From: Pleurocapsa sp. PCC 7319
GTDB lineage: Bacteria; Cyanobacteriota; Cyanobacteriia; Cyanobacteriales; Xenococcaceae
Direction: 5' to 3'
Assembly (NCBI RefSeq): GCF_000332195.1
Contig: NZ_KB235922.1
Span: 1,237,902 to 1,301,901, forward strand
Length of the DNA: 64,000 bases
In this document: positions 18,094 to 29,711 of the stretch, one piece after another
How positions within the stretch are numbered: position 1 is the first letter of the stretch
Layout of the letters: every line of letters starts with the position of its first letter
Translations under genes and position numbers: made by a program
Notes under the pieces: generated by a model
The model's database searches: none
Told to the model about the DNA's origin: nothing
The model's input: the letters and a program-made list of their open reading frames with translations, nothing else

Positions 18094-18128
18094 GAGTTCG
18101 GAGTTCGGAGTTAGAAGTTCGGAGTTCA
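18094..18128. repeat. Heptanucleotide short tandem repeat (GAGTTCG type)
   Basis: About five imperfect copies of GAGTTCG lie between the tail-to-tail ABC-class ATPase gene and the solute-receptor gene. The same repeat class recurs at 62138-62165. Heptamer STRRs are typical of cyanobacterial intergenic DNA. Confidence 0.8.
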
Positions 18129-18150
18129 AGGATCTCAGAACTTGAAAAAT

Positions 18151-19419
18151 CTAACCTTTTTCTTTAACTGGAACGATTTTATTACCTGACCAACGTACCA
18201 TAATGTAGTCGTCTTCGTTGAGAGCGTCATAGTTGTCTGTCGTAAAAGGTTGATCGTAAGTTTTGATCAAGCCTTTATATTGAGGCAAATTGAGCAAAGC
18301 TGCTCGAATTTCTGGGCCATCAGTTGAGCCTGCTGTCTCGATCGCTTTAGCAGTTAGCATTAGAGCATCAAAAGCGTTAGCAGTACCAACGGGAGCGAGA
18401 ATATCACTGGGATCTTTAAGCTGGAATTTATTATTTAATTGGTCCAGAACCTTTTGCCCAACTTCTGATTGTGTATCGAAAAAACTATAGGTTTGTACAA
18501 ATTCCACTTTATTAGCGATATCTCCCGCTAACTCGGGAAAACGCCCTCCAGAAATACCCCAATGGGAAATAATCGGTACATCCCAATTAATTCGGGTTAG
18601 CGATCGCATCACTTGAGCTGCGGGTGCAGCATTGGCAACTAACATCAAAGCTTCGGCACCAGAATTCTTCAATCGAGTTAGCTGGGCTGTGACATCGTTA
18701 TCTTCTTCGTTGAATTTCTCTACACCAGTAATTTCAATGTTGTATTCACCTGCCCACTCTTCAAATCCTTGTTGATTGGATTCTCCCCAAGGATTGTTAA
18801 TTAACATCAAACCTACTTGGCTGACATTATATTTTTCTCGGGCGTGCCGGAGTAAAAATTTGTCTACTAAATTATCATTCGCCGAAACGCGAAAAGCATA
18901 GTTAGGCTCAAAATCATTACGAGTAATGCCTGTAGCTGCAGCCCAAACTCCCATATAAGGAGTTTCTAATTCGTGAAAGACAGGAAGCATTGCCAGAGAT
19001 ACGGGGGAGTCAAGTCCGCCAAAAACTACGGCAACATCTTCTTGTTCGATTAATTCTCTGGCAGCAGCAACCCCTTTGGCGGGGTTTGATTCGTCATCAC
19101 GACGAACTAATTCTAAAGTTCTACCGTCTAATACTCCTCCTGCTGTGTTTACCTCATCAAGAGCGACGGTTAAACCCCGAGTAATCGCTTCTCCCGAAAG
19201 GGCAGATTTTCCCGTCAGAGCAGCTACTAAACCTAGTTTGACAGGTTCTCGACCAGCTTCTTGACCTTCAACGTCTGATGGAGAATTAGTTGCAGTAGTT
19301 CCGGTTTCAGCAACTTGATCTCCAGATGTACAGCTTGCTAACTGAGCAATAGCCATTCCCGTAGCGAAGTAGCTAACTCCTTTGATTAAGTGCCGTCTGC
19401 TTAAATTTTTACCAGTCAT
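18151..19419 (-). CDS. ABC transporter substrate-binding lipoprotein (type I fold, amino acid/amide/urea class)
   Basis: 422 residues from ATG 19419, preceded by GGAG; the frame continues to 19482 but without a ribosome site. The N-terminus has SRRHLIKG, a twin-arginine-like signal, and a lipobox LASC with the lipidated Cys at residue 30. The mature part is a Leu/Ile/Val-binding-protein-like receptor (VKLGLVAALTGKSALSGEAI, GGLDSPVSLAMLP). No permease or ATPase genes lie next to it, so it must use components encoded elsewhere or act as a sensor. It is divergent from the cytosine-deaminase-like amidohydrolase, which suggests an amide or pyrimidine substrate; this is inference. Confidence 0.87.
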   Translation of the reverse strand: MTGKNLSRRHLIKGVSYFATGMAIAQLASCTSGDQVAETGTTATNSPSDVEGQEAGREPVKLGLVAALTGKSALSGEAITRGLTVALDEVNTAGGVLDGRTLELVRRDDESNPAKGVAAARELIEQEDVAVVFGGLDSPVSLAMLPVFHELETPYMGVWAAATGITRNDFEPNYAFRVSANDNLVDKFLLRHAREKYNVSQVGLMLINNPWGESNQQGFEEWAGEYNIEITGVEKFNEEDNDVTAQLTRLKNSGAEALMLVANAAPAAQVMRSLTRINWDVPIISHWGISGGRFPELAGDIANKVEFVQTYSFFDTQSEVGQKVLDQLNNKFQLKDPSDILAPVGTANAFDALMLTAKAIETAGSTDGPEIRAALLNLPQYKGLIKTYDQPFTTDNYDALNEDDYIMVRWSGNKIVPVKEKG

Positions 19420-19623
19420 TTGTATTCTTGCTCCGATAAATATTATGCTCGTTCCCAAGCGATTGTCTAAGACAACACCCAAAACACGATTGGACTCTGT
19501 CCAGGCTTCACGATTGTCTTGGTTGCTACGCTGTGCGTCATCGCTCTATGAGTAAATATCATGTATGGTCGCCAAAATAACTAAATAATCGTTAAAGCCA
19601 TCCAAATAATGACATGATTTAAT

Positions 19624-20865
19624 ATGAGTCTTAAGATCACCAACGTTACTTTACCAGATAGAAAAGGTTCTTGGCAGATAGCGATCGCCAATGGTTACAT
19701 AACAGAAATTGCTGCTGCTAATTCTACTGCCAAGATAACCGAACCAATACTAGATGCTCAGGGAAAATTACTAATTCCTGGATTAGTAGATGCTCATATC
19801 CATCTCGATAAAGCATTGTTGCTAGATCGCTATCCCGCCGAAGCAGGAACTTTTACCGAGGCACTACAAAAAACTCTTCAAGCTAAAAGCGAGTACACCG
19901 TAAGCGATATTCAAACTAGAGCCAGAAAAGTAATTGAACAAGCGATCGCCTTTGGCACTACCGCTATGCGTACTCATGTCGAAGTAGATCCCATTCTCCA
20001 ACTTAAGTCACTAGAAGCTTTGCTCCCTCTCAAGGAAGAATATGCTTGGGGCATTACTTTACAATTAGCCGTTTTTGCTCAAGAAGGAATTACCAACCAG
20101 TCAGGTACAGTAGATTTGCTCAGACAAGCAATGTCAATGGGAGGAGATGTTATCGGTTCCGCTCCCTATGTCGATCCTAATCCTGAAGAAAATATTCGCC
20201 AGGTGTTTAAGATTGCTCAGGAATTTAACTGCGATGTTGATTTTCACCTCGATTTTCTGGATGATGACGCACCTTTATTACTACCTGTAGTCATTAAAGA
20301 AACTCTCCAACACAATTGGCAGCAGCGAGTATGTCTAGGACACATGACTAAATTAGCTGGACTGACTCCAAAACAATTAGCGGCCTTTATTCCCTCGCTT
20401 AAAAAAGCTGGCATCGCCATTTTGGCTTTGCCCGCCACGGATCTTTACATGATGGCACGACAGGATACTCACAACTCTAGACGTGGCGTAGCACCAATTC
20501 ATCGGCTAGCAGAGTCGGGAATTACAGTAGGAATAGCAACTAACAACGTGCAAAATTTATTTACACCTTTCGGTGATGGCGATCTGCTAAAAATTTGTAC
20601 TTTACTGGCTCAGATTCTACAATTAGGTACAACTACTAGTCATCAACTTTGTCTGGAAATGGCAACATCTAGAGCAGCGAAGGCGATCGGCATTGAAGAT
20701 TACGGAATTGAGGTGGGAAAAATTGCCGATTTGGTATTGCTAGAAGCCAAGTCTATTTCGGCTGTAATTGGCACTGCTCCCATAAATAGAACCACAATCA
20801 AACGGGGCAAAATAGTTGCTCAAAGACACTCTGTGATCAATTTCGGAGAAAACATCAAATTTTGA
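19624..20865 (+). CDS. Cytosine-deaminase-like amidohydrolase
   Basis: 413 residues of the amidohydrolase superfamily. Metal-ligand motif HxH at His58 and His60 (DAHIHLDKA), further histidines at 118 (THVEVDP), 208 (FHLDFLDD) and 240 (GHMTKL). The position usually held by the catalytic Asp (SDN or HDD motifs) reads ATNNVQN at 305-311, that is Asn. From memory some cytosine-deaminase-like subfamilies also have TNNV here, so the enzyme need not be dead, but cytosine itself may not be the substrate. It likely hydrolyses a cyclic amide or amidine in nitrogen salvage. The divergent solute receptor may supply the substrate. Confidence 0.8.
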   Translation: MSLKITNVTLPDRKGSWQIAIANGYITEIAAANSTAKITEPILDAQGKLLIPGLVDAHIHLDKALLLDRYPAEAGTFTEALQKTLQAKSEYTVSDIQTRARKVIEQAIAFGTTAMRTHVEVDPILQLKSLEALLPLKEEYAWGITLQLAVFAQEGITNQSGTVDLLRQAMSMGGDVIGSAPYVDPNPEENIRQVFKIAQEFNCDVDFHLDFLDDDAPLLLPVVIKETLQHNWQQRVCLGHMTKLAGLTPKQLAAFIPSLKKAGIAILALPATDLYMMARQDTHNSRRGVAPIHRLAESGITVGIATNNVQNLFTPFGDGDLLKICTLLAQILQLGTTTSHQLCLEMATSRAAKAIGIEDYGIEVGKIADLVLLEAKSISAVIGTAPINRTTIKRGKIVAQRHSVINFGENIKF

Positions 20866-21001
20866 AATTTTTCTATTTTATTTAATTTGTATTTTTCAAG
20901 TAATTGAGTAATAATACGTAGGTTAATTTAAAGATTACCAGATCAGTCCAGAATGAGAAATGGAAAAAATCAATGCTTTTCTCAGTTAAATCCTGACATG
21001 T

Positions 21002-23860
21002 ATGTTTGATAAATTACGAACCACTTGGCACAATACCTCTGCTGTACTTTTAGCTATTCTGATAGCGGCAGGATATGCAGGTAATTATTTTAGTTATCCC
21101 TTTGGGTTTGGAGTTGATTTTTTATTTGGCAGCATCGCCGTTCTCATTGTAGTCAGACTGTATGGAATTTCCTGGGGAACTATAGCCTCTCTAATCGCAG
21201 GTTATTACACCATTACACTATGGCAACATCCCTATGCTCTAATTATTTTTACCTGTGAAACATTATTTGTTGCTTGGAGATTACGCCAAGGAAATCAAAA
21301 TATATTGCTCGTCGACATGATTTTCTGGTTGGTGCTGGGAATACCTTTAGCTTTGTTGTTTTATGGCTTGATTCTGCAAGTTGGGACAATTACCACTGCC
21401 ATTATTGTGCTTAAACAACCAGTTAATGGCATTTTTAATGCTTTGATTGCCAGTCTAATACTGACCTATAAACCACTTTATCGCTGGTCAAATTGCCCTT
21501 CGAGAAGAGCAACCTTTTTATTCGAGCAAATTTTACTTAACCTTTTGGTGGCTTTTGTTCTTATTCCGGCTCTAATGTTGATGGCGATCGATAATCGAGT
21601 TGCTCTCCAACATGAACAAAGTACCTTGATAGCCAATTTGGAAACTTCGGCTCATAACCTTTCAACGGATTTACTGAGATGGCATCAATCTGGTTTAGAA
21701 GCTCTGCGACGGTTAGCAGCAACTAGCAACCAAAGTCAAATTGTAGTTTTAGGTCAGACACAACAAAGTATGGAACTGGCAATTAGGAGTTTGCCGCTGT
21801 TTCGTCAAATATACATTATTAACGACAAGCTAGAGGTAATTGCCGCAGCAACGCTTCAAGATAAGTCTAGCACCAACTATCCAGACTTTACTGAGTTAGA
21901 TATTCCTCGAAAACCCGAAATATTTGTACTACCAAGTTCTTCAGAAGGGGAAAACAGCACTGCAAAGCCCAAAATCCTGCAAACTTTGCCGATTATTTTG
22001 AATAATCGTTGGGTAGGCAACATTATTGCTGAGTTGAACATCGATTTTATCAAGCAATTATTAGAAACCGAAACTTACATTGTGCCTTTAGAAAGTTCTT
22101 TACTCGATACAAACCAGCTTCTAATTGCCAATACCCATGAGGAACTCGATTCCCCACAAATTTTAAATCGTCGTCAAGAAGGAGAAATTAGTTACCTACA
22201 ATCGGACAATCAAGAGAATGGAGTTTATCATTGGCTACCTACTCTCGAGGGAAAACCTTTAATAGCTCGTTGGAAAGAATCTTTTTATGGTCAAGATTTG
22301 ACAATCAATGAACAAATTCCTTTAACTTTAGTAATGGAAGCCCCTGCTGCACCTTACATTAATTATTTACAGTTGCTCTATATTAGAAGTTTAGCTCTTT
22401 TGCTACTGATTAGCTCAAGTTCTATAATCATTGCTAAATTTCTCAGTCGCCTCTTAGTTAAACCAATTTTGAATTTGGCGAAATTTTCGACTAATCTTCC
22501 TGACAAACTCCTACATAATGAAACAATTGAATTGCCTCGGAGTTCTGTGAGAGAAATGAATGCTTTGGCAATCAACTTTGAGGGAATGTCTCAAACAATA
22601 GAACAGAATATTCAGCAGATTCAACAAACTAACCAGGAGTTAAAACAGGCAAAAGAAACAGCTGAAGTAGCTAACCAAGCAAAAGATCAATTTTTAGCCA
22701 ATATAAGTCATGACTTAAAAACGCCTCTCAACAGCATTATTGGTAATAGTAAACTGATTCAAAAAAATTTAGCTCAATCCAATACTCTTCCTAATAATCA
22801 ATCCAATTTATTTAAATGGCTCACTATCATCAATCAAAGTGGTAAGTATTTATTATCTTTGATTGATGAAATTCTCGACTTTGCCAAAGCCCAAGCTAAT
22901 AAAACGCAACTATATCCTTCTGTAATTAATCTGGAGACTTTTCTGCAAGACATAGTCTGGAGTAGTGAAACTAAAGCAGCGGCCAAAAATATTGAGTTTA
23001 AATGCGAAACTTCAGGCGATTTACCAGTGAATATCTATGTTGATGAGAAAAGACTCAGACAAATACTTTTTAACTTACTCAATAATGCTATAAAGTTTAC
23101 CGATCGTGGTCAAGTTACGTTGGAAGTTAGTCAAATTGATCGTATTCAAACCAACGATAGTAATTCTCAATCGCAAGTAAGTTTGCGTTTTGCCGTGATC
23201 GATACAGGAGTGGGAATTGCTTACCAAGATTTAAACAATATTTTTCAGCCTTTTGAGCAGGCGGGTGAATTAGCTGCGAGAGGATTTGGCACTGGTTTAG
23301 GACTGGCAATTTGCCAACAATTAATAGATTTGATGGGTGGAAAACTTAAGGTTGCTACCAAACTAAACGAAGGTTCAAGATTTTGGTTTGATGTGGTATT
23401 ACCTGAAATTAAAGTAACTTCAGAAATCGAAACTGAAGCGGTTGACGAAGTCAGTGGATATCAAGGTGGTCAAAAGACTATCTTGATTGTAGATGACACA
23501 CTAACAAGTCGATTATTATTCGTTGACCTACTCGAACCTTTGGGTTTTAAAGTCATGACTGCTAAAAATGGACATCAGGCATTAGAAATTGCCTTGCAAA
23601 ATAAACCCGATCTGATTTTAACTGATTTGTTTATGCCCATTAGAACTGGCTTTACTCTAATTTCTGAACTGAGGAAAAAAATTGATTTTGAACAAATTCC
23701 CATTATTGCTATTTCTGCCAGTAGTTTTGAGCAAGTAGAGAAGCAAAGTCGTAGTGTAGGTTGTGATGATTTTCTAACCAAACCAATTGATGATGTAAAG
23801 TTGCTTAATTTAATCGGCAAGTATCTCAACTTAGAGTGGATATATAATGCTGGCACTTAG
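21002..23860 (+). CDS. Hybrid histidine kinase with membrane sensor and receiver
   Basis: 952 residues. The first 195 residues hold about six membrane helices of MASE-like type. An extracytoplasmic sensor region (about 200-450) and another helix (about 457-477) follow, then a HAMP-like linker and coiled coil. The HisKA domain has His570 in [11 protein letters not shown]; the HATPase domain has [16 protein letters not shown] and [13 protein letters not shown]-terminal receiver (about 825-945) has the phospho-acceptor Asp875 in LTDLFMP. It is a complete phosphorelay kinase. No response regulator with an output domain is adjacent, and its signal is unknown. It is a possible donor for the receiver-HlyD fusion, but nothing in the sequence links them. 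Confidence 0.9.
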   Translation: MFDKLRTTWHNTSAVLLAILIAAGYAGNYFSYPFGFGVDFLFGSIAVLIVVRLYGISWGTIASLIAGYYTITLWQHPYALIIFTCETLFVAWRLRQGNQNILLVDMIFWLVLGIPLALLFYGLILQVGTITTAIIVLKQPVNGIFNALIASLILTYKPLYRWSNCPSRRATFLFEQILLNLLVAFVLIPALMLMAIDNRVALQHEQSTLIANLETSAHNLSTDLLRWHQSGLEALRRLAATSNQSQIVVLGQTQQSMELAIRSLPLFRQIYIINDKLEVIAAATLQDKSSTNYPDFTELDIPRKPEIFVLPSSSEGENSTAKPKILQTLPIILNNRWVGNIIAELNIDFIKQLLETETYIVPLESSLLDTNQLLIANTHEELDSPQILNRRQEGEISYLQSDNQENGVYHWLPTLEGKPLIARWKESFYGQDLTINEQIPLTLVMEAPAAPYINYLQLLYIRSLALLLLISSSSIIIAKFLSRLLVKPILNLAKFSTNLPDKLLHNETIELPRSSVREMNALAINFEGMSQTIEQNIQQIQQTNQELKQAKETAEVANQAKDQFLANISHDLKTPLNSIIGNSKLIQKNLAQSNTLPNNQSNLFKWLTIINQSGKYLLSLIDEILDFAKAQANKTQLYPSVINLETFLQDIVWSSETKAAAKNIEFKCETSGDLPVNIYVDEKRLRQILFNLLNNAIKFTDRGQVTLEVSQIDRIQTNDSNSQSQVSLRFAVIDTGVGIAYQDLNNIFQPFEQAGELAARGFGTGLGLAICQQLIDLMGGKLKVATKLNEGSRFWFDVVLPEIKVTSEIETEAVDEVSGYQGGQKTILIVDDTLTSRLLFVDLLEPLGFKVMTAKNGHQALEIALQNKPDLILTDLFMPIRTGFTLISELRKKIDFEQIPIIAISASSFEQVEKQSRSVGCDDFLTKPIDDVKLLNLIGKYLNLEWIYNAGT

Positions 23861-24034
23861 TTGACACACATGTCGCACGCTACGAATGCAACACAGTAAA
23901 TTACCAGGAAGAATCAATAATTTTGTCAGATTTTTCTGGCTGGTTTTTGAACTGCGCTTGAATTTTTTCGATAACAAGTTGTTGTTGTTAATTTCTAAAA
24001 CTCTTTTGATAGAAGGGATTTAAGTTGATTTTTT

Positions 24035-24523
24035 TTAGCTCGATTGCGAGAAGCTCCACGCCTGTATTACAATAGCAATCAGCGTGGGATGAATCGCCAG
24101 TAACAAACTTACAATGGGCGAATCTTGATTTTCTATATACTTTTTCAAAGTAGAAATGGTTACACCTCCGCATGATGCTAAGAAATAACTACTGTTCCAG
24201 ACTACTTTCTTTTTATAGTATGTTTTTTCTAGTTCTGGTAAAAACTCTTGTCTTAATTTTCTGCTAGATACACTTTTGAGGCTATTAACTAACTTACTCA
24301 ATTGAATTTCTGGATGATATTGAAAAAGCAGATGAACGTGGTCTTCTTCTCCATTAAATTCCACTATTTTGCAATCCCACTTGTCTAGCAAAGATTCAAA
24401 TATTTCATGAAGCCTGTTAATCATTTGAGCAGTAAATACTTTACGTCTATATTTGGTAGTCAAAACCAAGTGGATTTTAATATCAGATACAGAACGTCCT
24501 CTAGAGATAAAATCTTTGTACAT
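24035..24523 (-). CDS. tnpA: IS200/IS605 transposase TnpA (Y1 HUH)
   Basis: About 162 residues from ATG 24523; an ATG five codons upstream (24538) is an alternative. The HUH motif is HVH (EEDHVHLLF), and the catalytic Tyr lies in TLKKYIENQ. VSDIKIHLVLTTKYRRKVF is the usual N-terminal strand. Both catalytic elements are intact. The last 30 or so residues after YIENQ run through the predicted end hairpin of the element and do not look like the family, so the natural stop has probably been lost by a small frameshift. The enzyme may still be active because the truncated tail lies beyond the Tyr helix. Confidence 0.85.
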   Translation of the reverse strand: MYKDFISRGRSVSDIKIHLVLTTKYRRKVFTAQMINRLHEIFESLLDKWDCKIVEFNGEEDHVHLLFQYHPEIQLSKLVNSLKSVSSRKLRQEFLPELEKTYYKKKVVWNSSYFLASCGGVTISTLKKYIENQDSPIVSLLLAIHPTLIAIVIQAWSFSQSS

Positions 24524-24941
24524 CGATAGAAATGACAAGTTGTGCTATTATCAGTGTATATCATAAATGAACACTGATTGTGCTTTATAACTACCAGTAC
24601 AAAGTAAAACCGACTACGGAGCAGAAATTAATGCTCAATAGTTGGCTGCGTATTTGTCGTTATTGGTATAACCGTCAACTAGGAGAAAGATTTGATTGGT
24701 GGGAGCGCAATCGTACAGGGAGTATTGGGATGAAGAATTAAAACTCTTGATTGATCGTGATATTAATGCTGGGATCAATATCAAGAGAGTGGGGCTGGAC
24801 TTGTACCCCACTATAAAACGCTGTAAGGGGAATCGGGTTGTAACTAGTTCTACAACTAATAGTACCCTAAAGGAAGTTCTGACTATCTTACGAGGTTTTC
24901 AGAAGCCTACACCTGTACGCGAAGCCTCAGTGTAGGAGAAG
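24050..24941. mobile_element. IS200/IS605-type element, tnpA intact, tnpB degraded
   Basis: tnpA (minus) and a tnpB remnant (plus) are divergent, as in IS605-type elements. One end carries a hairpin pairing CCACGC (24056-24061) with GCGTGG (24082-24087). The other carries CCTACAC (24906-24912) with GTGTAGG (24930-24936). The right end directly abuts the stop codon of pgm at 24942. Exact element ends cannot be set without related copies. Confidence 0.7.
24580..24935 (+). pseudogene. tnpB: tnpB remnant with large internal deletion
   Basis: The 5' part (GTG 24580) encodes LYNYQYKVKPTTEQKLMLN and then RICRYWYNRQLGERFDWWE, the canonical start of TnpB proteins of this group. After about 42 codons the frame shifts to one encoding LLIDRDINAGINIKRVGLDL and a tail ending VREASV, which is the C-terminal end of TnpB. 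The middle, including most of the RuvC domain and zinc finger, is gone. The Asp of RDxNA remains. The remnant shows that the element once carried both genes. Confidence 0.85.
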
Positions 24942-26869
<1,928 letters not shown>

Positions 26870-26877
<8 letters not shown>

Positions 26878-27060
26878 TCCCACAGCTAGAAGCAGTGGGA
26901 TTCGAGGCTCAAGCGGAAATTGCTGTCTGAGACAGACTGACATTTCCTACCCTCAGAGTCGAAGCCCCGACTCTCAAAATTACTTGGCTAGCGTTTGAGT
27001 CTCGTCCATGCTTGGTAGAGCAACTCGGACAAACCCAATAACGCTCGTTCAAACCTAGCT
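26870..27060 (-). ncRNA. Predicted omega-RNA of the adjacent TnpB (position approximate)
   Basis: By family rule, the guide RNA of TnpB is transcribed from the 3' end of tnpB through the right-end hairpin and into flanking DNA. Here that is the minus strand from within the tnpB end to past the hairpin at 26879-26899. The guide would be the host sequence just beyond, towards 26860. I see only the hairpin; the RNA itself and its ends are inferred. Confidence 0.35.
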
Positions 27061-28030
27061 TATCTATAACAAAATAACACTCGGAACAAGTTTTAGTGCT
27101 TGGATACCAACGGTCAATATAGCTAACTATTTTGCCTTTCTTTTCTGCTACAAATTCTAAGATTTTTAGGAACTGAGCTAATGCTAAATCGCCAATTTTT
27201 CTTCCCCATAGTCGTTGCATCCCCTTGAGGTTAAGAGTTTCAAAGAACAGATAATCCAACTTATCCGTTAGCTGATGTGCTAATTTCCAGAACCAGTCAG
27301 CGCGACGATTGACTACTTTTTCATGCACTCTGACCAGATTTTGCCTAGCTTTTTCTTTGCTGTTTGAACCTCGTTTTTTATGAGAATGCTTACGACTAGC
27401 AGACGCGAGCTGTTTCAAAGATTGCTTAAGAAAAAATGGTGATTTGACTTCTGTAGAATCCGAGCAACTGAGAAAAACCTTGAGACCGAAATCAAAACCC
27501 GCACTTTTACCTGTCATGATTGCTGATATTTGGTCTGCACAGTCTGTCACTACAAACACAAACAGCTCTCCTAGGGGATTTCGTTTAATAGTGACCGTTT
27601 TAATTTTCCCTTCAATCTCTCGGCTTTTCCAGAACTTGAAAATGCGTTTCCCTATTCTCAAGCGATTACTGTCTAGAAACTTATAGCCAGCCTGTTTCAA
27701 TGTGAACGATTTGTACTTTATTCTTTTTCTAAAATTTGGCGGTCTAACTCCCCTTTGATGATGTTTGAAAAATAGCTGATATGCTCTATCTATACGCTGC
27801 ACGATATTTTGTACGGCTTGAGAGCCTACCAGTTGCCAGTACTCATTCTTGTGCCTGAGTTGGGCTATGTGTTTCATCAACTTATTTTTATTCAGATGCT
27901 TGCCAAACAAGCTGTAGTAGCGTTTATGCAACGCGATGCAGTGGTTGTATACGTGTCCCGCTGCATTAATTGTGCGATGCAAATGCCTGTTTCGCTTATG
28001 TTGGTAAAGCTTGAATTTATAAGTCTTCAC
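26909..28030 (-). CDS. tnpB: RNA-guided nuclease TnpB of an IS200/IS605-type element
   Basis: 373 residues from GTG 28030, which is preceded by AAGGG; the frame is open to 28147 but the extra residues do not resemble TnpB. The RuvC active site is complete: Asp180 (GFDFGL), Glu264 (FFETLNLKGM) and Asp344 (GRDSNAS). A CxxC...CxxC zinc finger is present at Cys315, 318, 334 and 337. TnpB proteins are omega-RNA-guided DNA nucleases that help retain the element. The accompanying transposase gene is broken, so this nuclease could persist only by cross-mobilisation or because it is kept for another use. Confidence 0.9.
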   Translation of the reverse strand: MKTYKFKLYQHKRNRHLHRTINAAGHVYNHCIALHKRYYSLFGKHLNKNKLMKHIAQLRHKNEYWQLVGSQAVQNIVQRIDRAYQLFFKHHQRGVRPPNFRKRIKYKSFTLKQAGYKFLDSNRLRIGKRIFKFWKSREIEGKIKTVTIKRNPLGELFVFVVTDCADQISAIMTGKSAGFDFGLKVFLSCSDSTEVKSPFFLKQSLKQLASASRKHSHKKRGSNSKEKARQNLVRVHEKVVNRRADWFWKLAHQLTDKLDYLFFETLNLKGMQRLWGRKIGDLALAQFLKILEFVAEKKGKIVSYIDRWYPSTKTCSECYFVIDKLGLNERYWVCPSCSTKHGRDSNASQVILRVGASTLRVGNVSLSQTAISA

Positions 28031-28089
28031 GTTGTGCCCTTGTGGTATGTGTCTATTGTACAATCCAAAAGACACGCTTAAAACATAAT

Positions 28090-28534
28090 ATGGGACAAGA
28101 ATATCGGCATACGGGCGACATAAAGGCTGCGGCGAATCCACAGCCACGCGCCCTCAAAAATACTTCAGTTACATTGATTAACTATCATTTTGTCTGGTGT
28201 CCAAGACGGCGTAGAAAAGTACTCTAAGGATTAATCGAACAGCGACTAAAAGTTTTGATACACGAAGCTTGCCAAGATAGTGACTTAATCGTAGTGGCAT
28301 TAGAAGTGATGCCCGACCATGTTCATGCTTTTTTAAACTGCTCACCCACAATTTCGCCATCTCAAGTGATGCACAAAGTTAAAGGCTATACTGCTAGATA
28401 CTTGAAACAAGAATTTACCTAATTACTAAAAATGCCTTCAATGTGGACGCTTAAGCTATTTCTGTTCAACCGCAGGAAATGTTTCATTGGCTATGATCGA
28501 GAGAGATATCGCTCAACAAAAAACTCGTGGTTAG
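28090..28534 (+). pseudogene. tnpA: tnpA remnant with in-frame stops
   Basis: Reading from ATG 28090 the frame encodes a TnpA-like start (LINYHFVWCPRRRRKVL), then a TAA at 28225-28227, then TnpA sequence in the same frame including the HUH motif (MPDHVHAFLNC) and a second TAA. A shifted frame gives the C-terminal end (AGNVSLAMIERDIAQQKTRG, stop at 28532-28534), in which the expected catalytic Tyr appears replaced (ERDIAQQ where family members read RYIE.Q). The gene is dead by several criteria. Confidence 0.85.
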
Positions 28535-28563
28535 ACCATCCCACGCATGAATGACGTGGGCTT

Positions 28564-29649
28564 TCATTTGCTGTAAACTTTTTGATAATAACTTTTATAT
28601 TCGTCACTTAGTAAAGGTTGCCACCAGTCACGGTTAGCCAAATACCATTCGACAGTACGCCGTAAACCTCCTGCTACTGTCTCTTGAGGAGTCCAGCCTA
28701 ATTCTCGTTTAATTTTGCTCGCATCAATGGCATAACGACGGTCATGTCCAGCACGATCTTTGACAAAGGTAATTAATTTTTTAGCGGGGCGAACAGGTAA
28801 ATCTGGTGCCAGCTCATCCATCAGTTCACATAGTTGTTTCACCAAGTCGATATTTTTGACTTCGTTATTGCCACCTACGTTATAGGTTTCGCCTGGTTTA
28901 CCGCGATGAATCACGATATCTAGAGCGCGACAATGATCTTCAACAAAAAGCCAATCTCGAATATTTTGTCCATCACCATATACAGGCAGAGGTTTACCCA
29001 GCAGAATGTTAATACACATTAAAGGAATTAACTTTTCGGGGAAATGATAAGGACCATAATTATTTGAGCAGTTGGTAATTATAGTAGGCATACCGTAGGT
29101 ATGGAAATATGCCCGAGCTAAGTGATCGCTTCCTGCTTTTGAAGCTGAATAAGGGCTATTGGGAGTATAGGGGGTTGTTTCTGTAAAGGCTGGATCATCA
29201 GCTTCTAAGCTACCATATACTTCATCTGTGGAAACGTGCAAAAAGCAATCGCTCTGGGGTTGCTCTCGTTTATTCCAGCGTTGACGAAAGGCTTCTAGCA
29301 AGGTAAAAGTTCCTACTACGTTAGTCTGTACGAAAGCTCCAGGTCCTAAGATAGAACGGTCTACATGAGATTCAGCAGCAAAATGAGCTACCGTATCAAG
29401 ATCTTCCGACTCTAAAAGATTGTCTACTAAAGTGCGATCGCAAATATCTCCTTGAACAAACTTTAGGTTAGGATTACTCTCCAAACTAGCCAAATTCAGT
29501 TTGTTCCCCGCATAGGTCAAGGCATCCAAAACCACTACGCGATCGCTTGGATAGCTTTTACACCAATGATGGACAAAGTTAGAGCCGATAAAACCTGCTC
29601 CTCCGGTAATCAATATTTTACGGGGGGTTCTATTACTGTCCTGTTGCAT
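28564..29649 (-). CDS. rfbB: dTDP-glucose 4,6-dehydratase
   Basis: 361 residues of the extended short-chain dehydrogenase family. NAD-binding [10 protein letters not shown], catalytic Thr-Asp-Glu in STDEVYG, and the YSASK motif with catalytic Tyr and Lys are all present. It makes dTDP-4-keto-6-deoxyglucose, the second step to dTDP-rhamnose. It is the last gene of the minus-strand run rfbC-rfbD-rfbA-rfbB, 62 bases after rfbA. An IS200/IS605-type element ends at its stop codon, leaving the frame intact. Confidence 0.95.
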   Translation of the reverse strand: MQQDSNRTPRKILITGGAGFIGSNFVHHWCKSYPSDRVVVLDALTYAGNKLNLASLESNPNLKFVQGDICDRTLVDNLLESEDLDTVAHFAAESHVDRSILGPGAFVQTNVVGTFTLLEAFRQRWNKREQPQSDCFLHVSTDEVYGSLEADDPAFTETTPYTPNSPYSASKAGSDHLARAYFHTYGMPTIITNCSNNYGPYHFPEKLIPLMCINILLGKPLPVYGDGQNIRDWLFVEDHCRALDIVIHRGKPGETYNVGGNNEVKNIDLVKQLCELMDELAPDLPVRPAKKLITFVKDRAGHDRRYAIDASKIKRELGWTPQETVAGGLRRTVEWYLANRDWWQPLLSDEYKSYYQKVYSK

Positions 29650-29711
29650 AAAAATTACTTCTTACCTCTTACTAAACAAAGCTCTCAGCTCTCAGCTTTC
29701 GATTACCCAAC

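Larger units (their letters stand above)
26878..28562. mobile_element. IS200/IS605-type element, tnpB intact, tnpA degraded
   Basis: One end has a hairpin CCCAC (26879-26883) with GTGGG (26895-26899), just past the tnpB stop. The other has CCCACG (28540-28545) with CGTGGG (28555-28560), just past the tnpA remnant. The genes are divergent. The element separates pgm from rfbB, and its right end touches the stop codon of rfbB (TGA complement at 28564-28566). Ends are approximate. Confidence 0.72.

Noticed and set aside
19420-19623. NtcA-type site (GTA-N8-TAC) between the receptor and amidohydrolase genes
   Set aside because: I looked for it because the genes suggest nitrogen metabolism, but found no convincing match.
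23988-24173. 61-residue frame beside tnpA
   Set aside because: An alternative frame of the tnpA end and the IS hairpin, useful only as a sign of frameshift.
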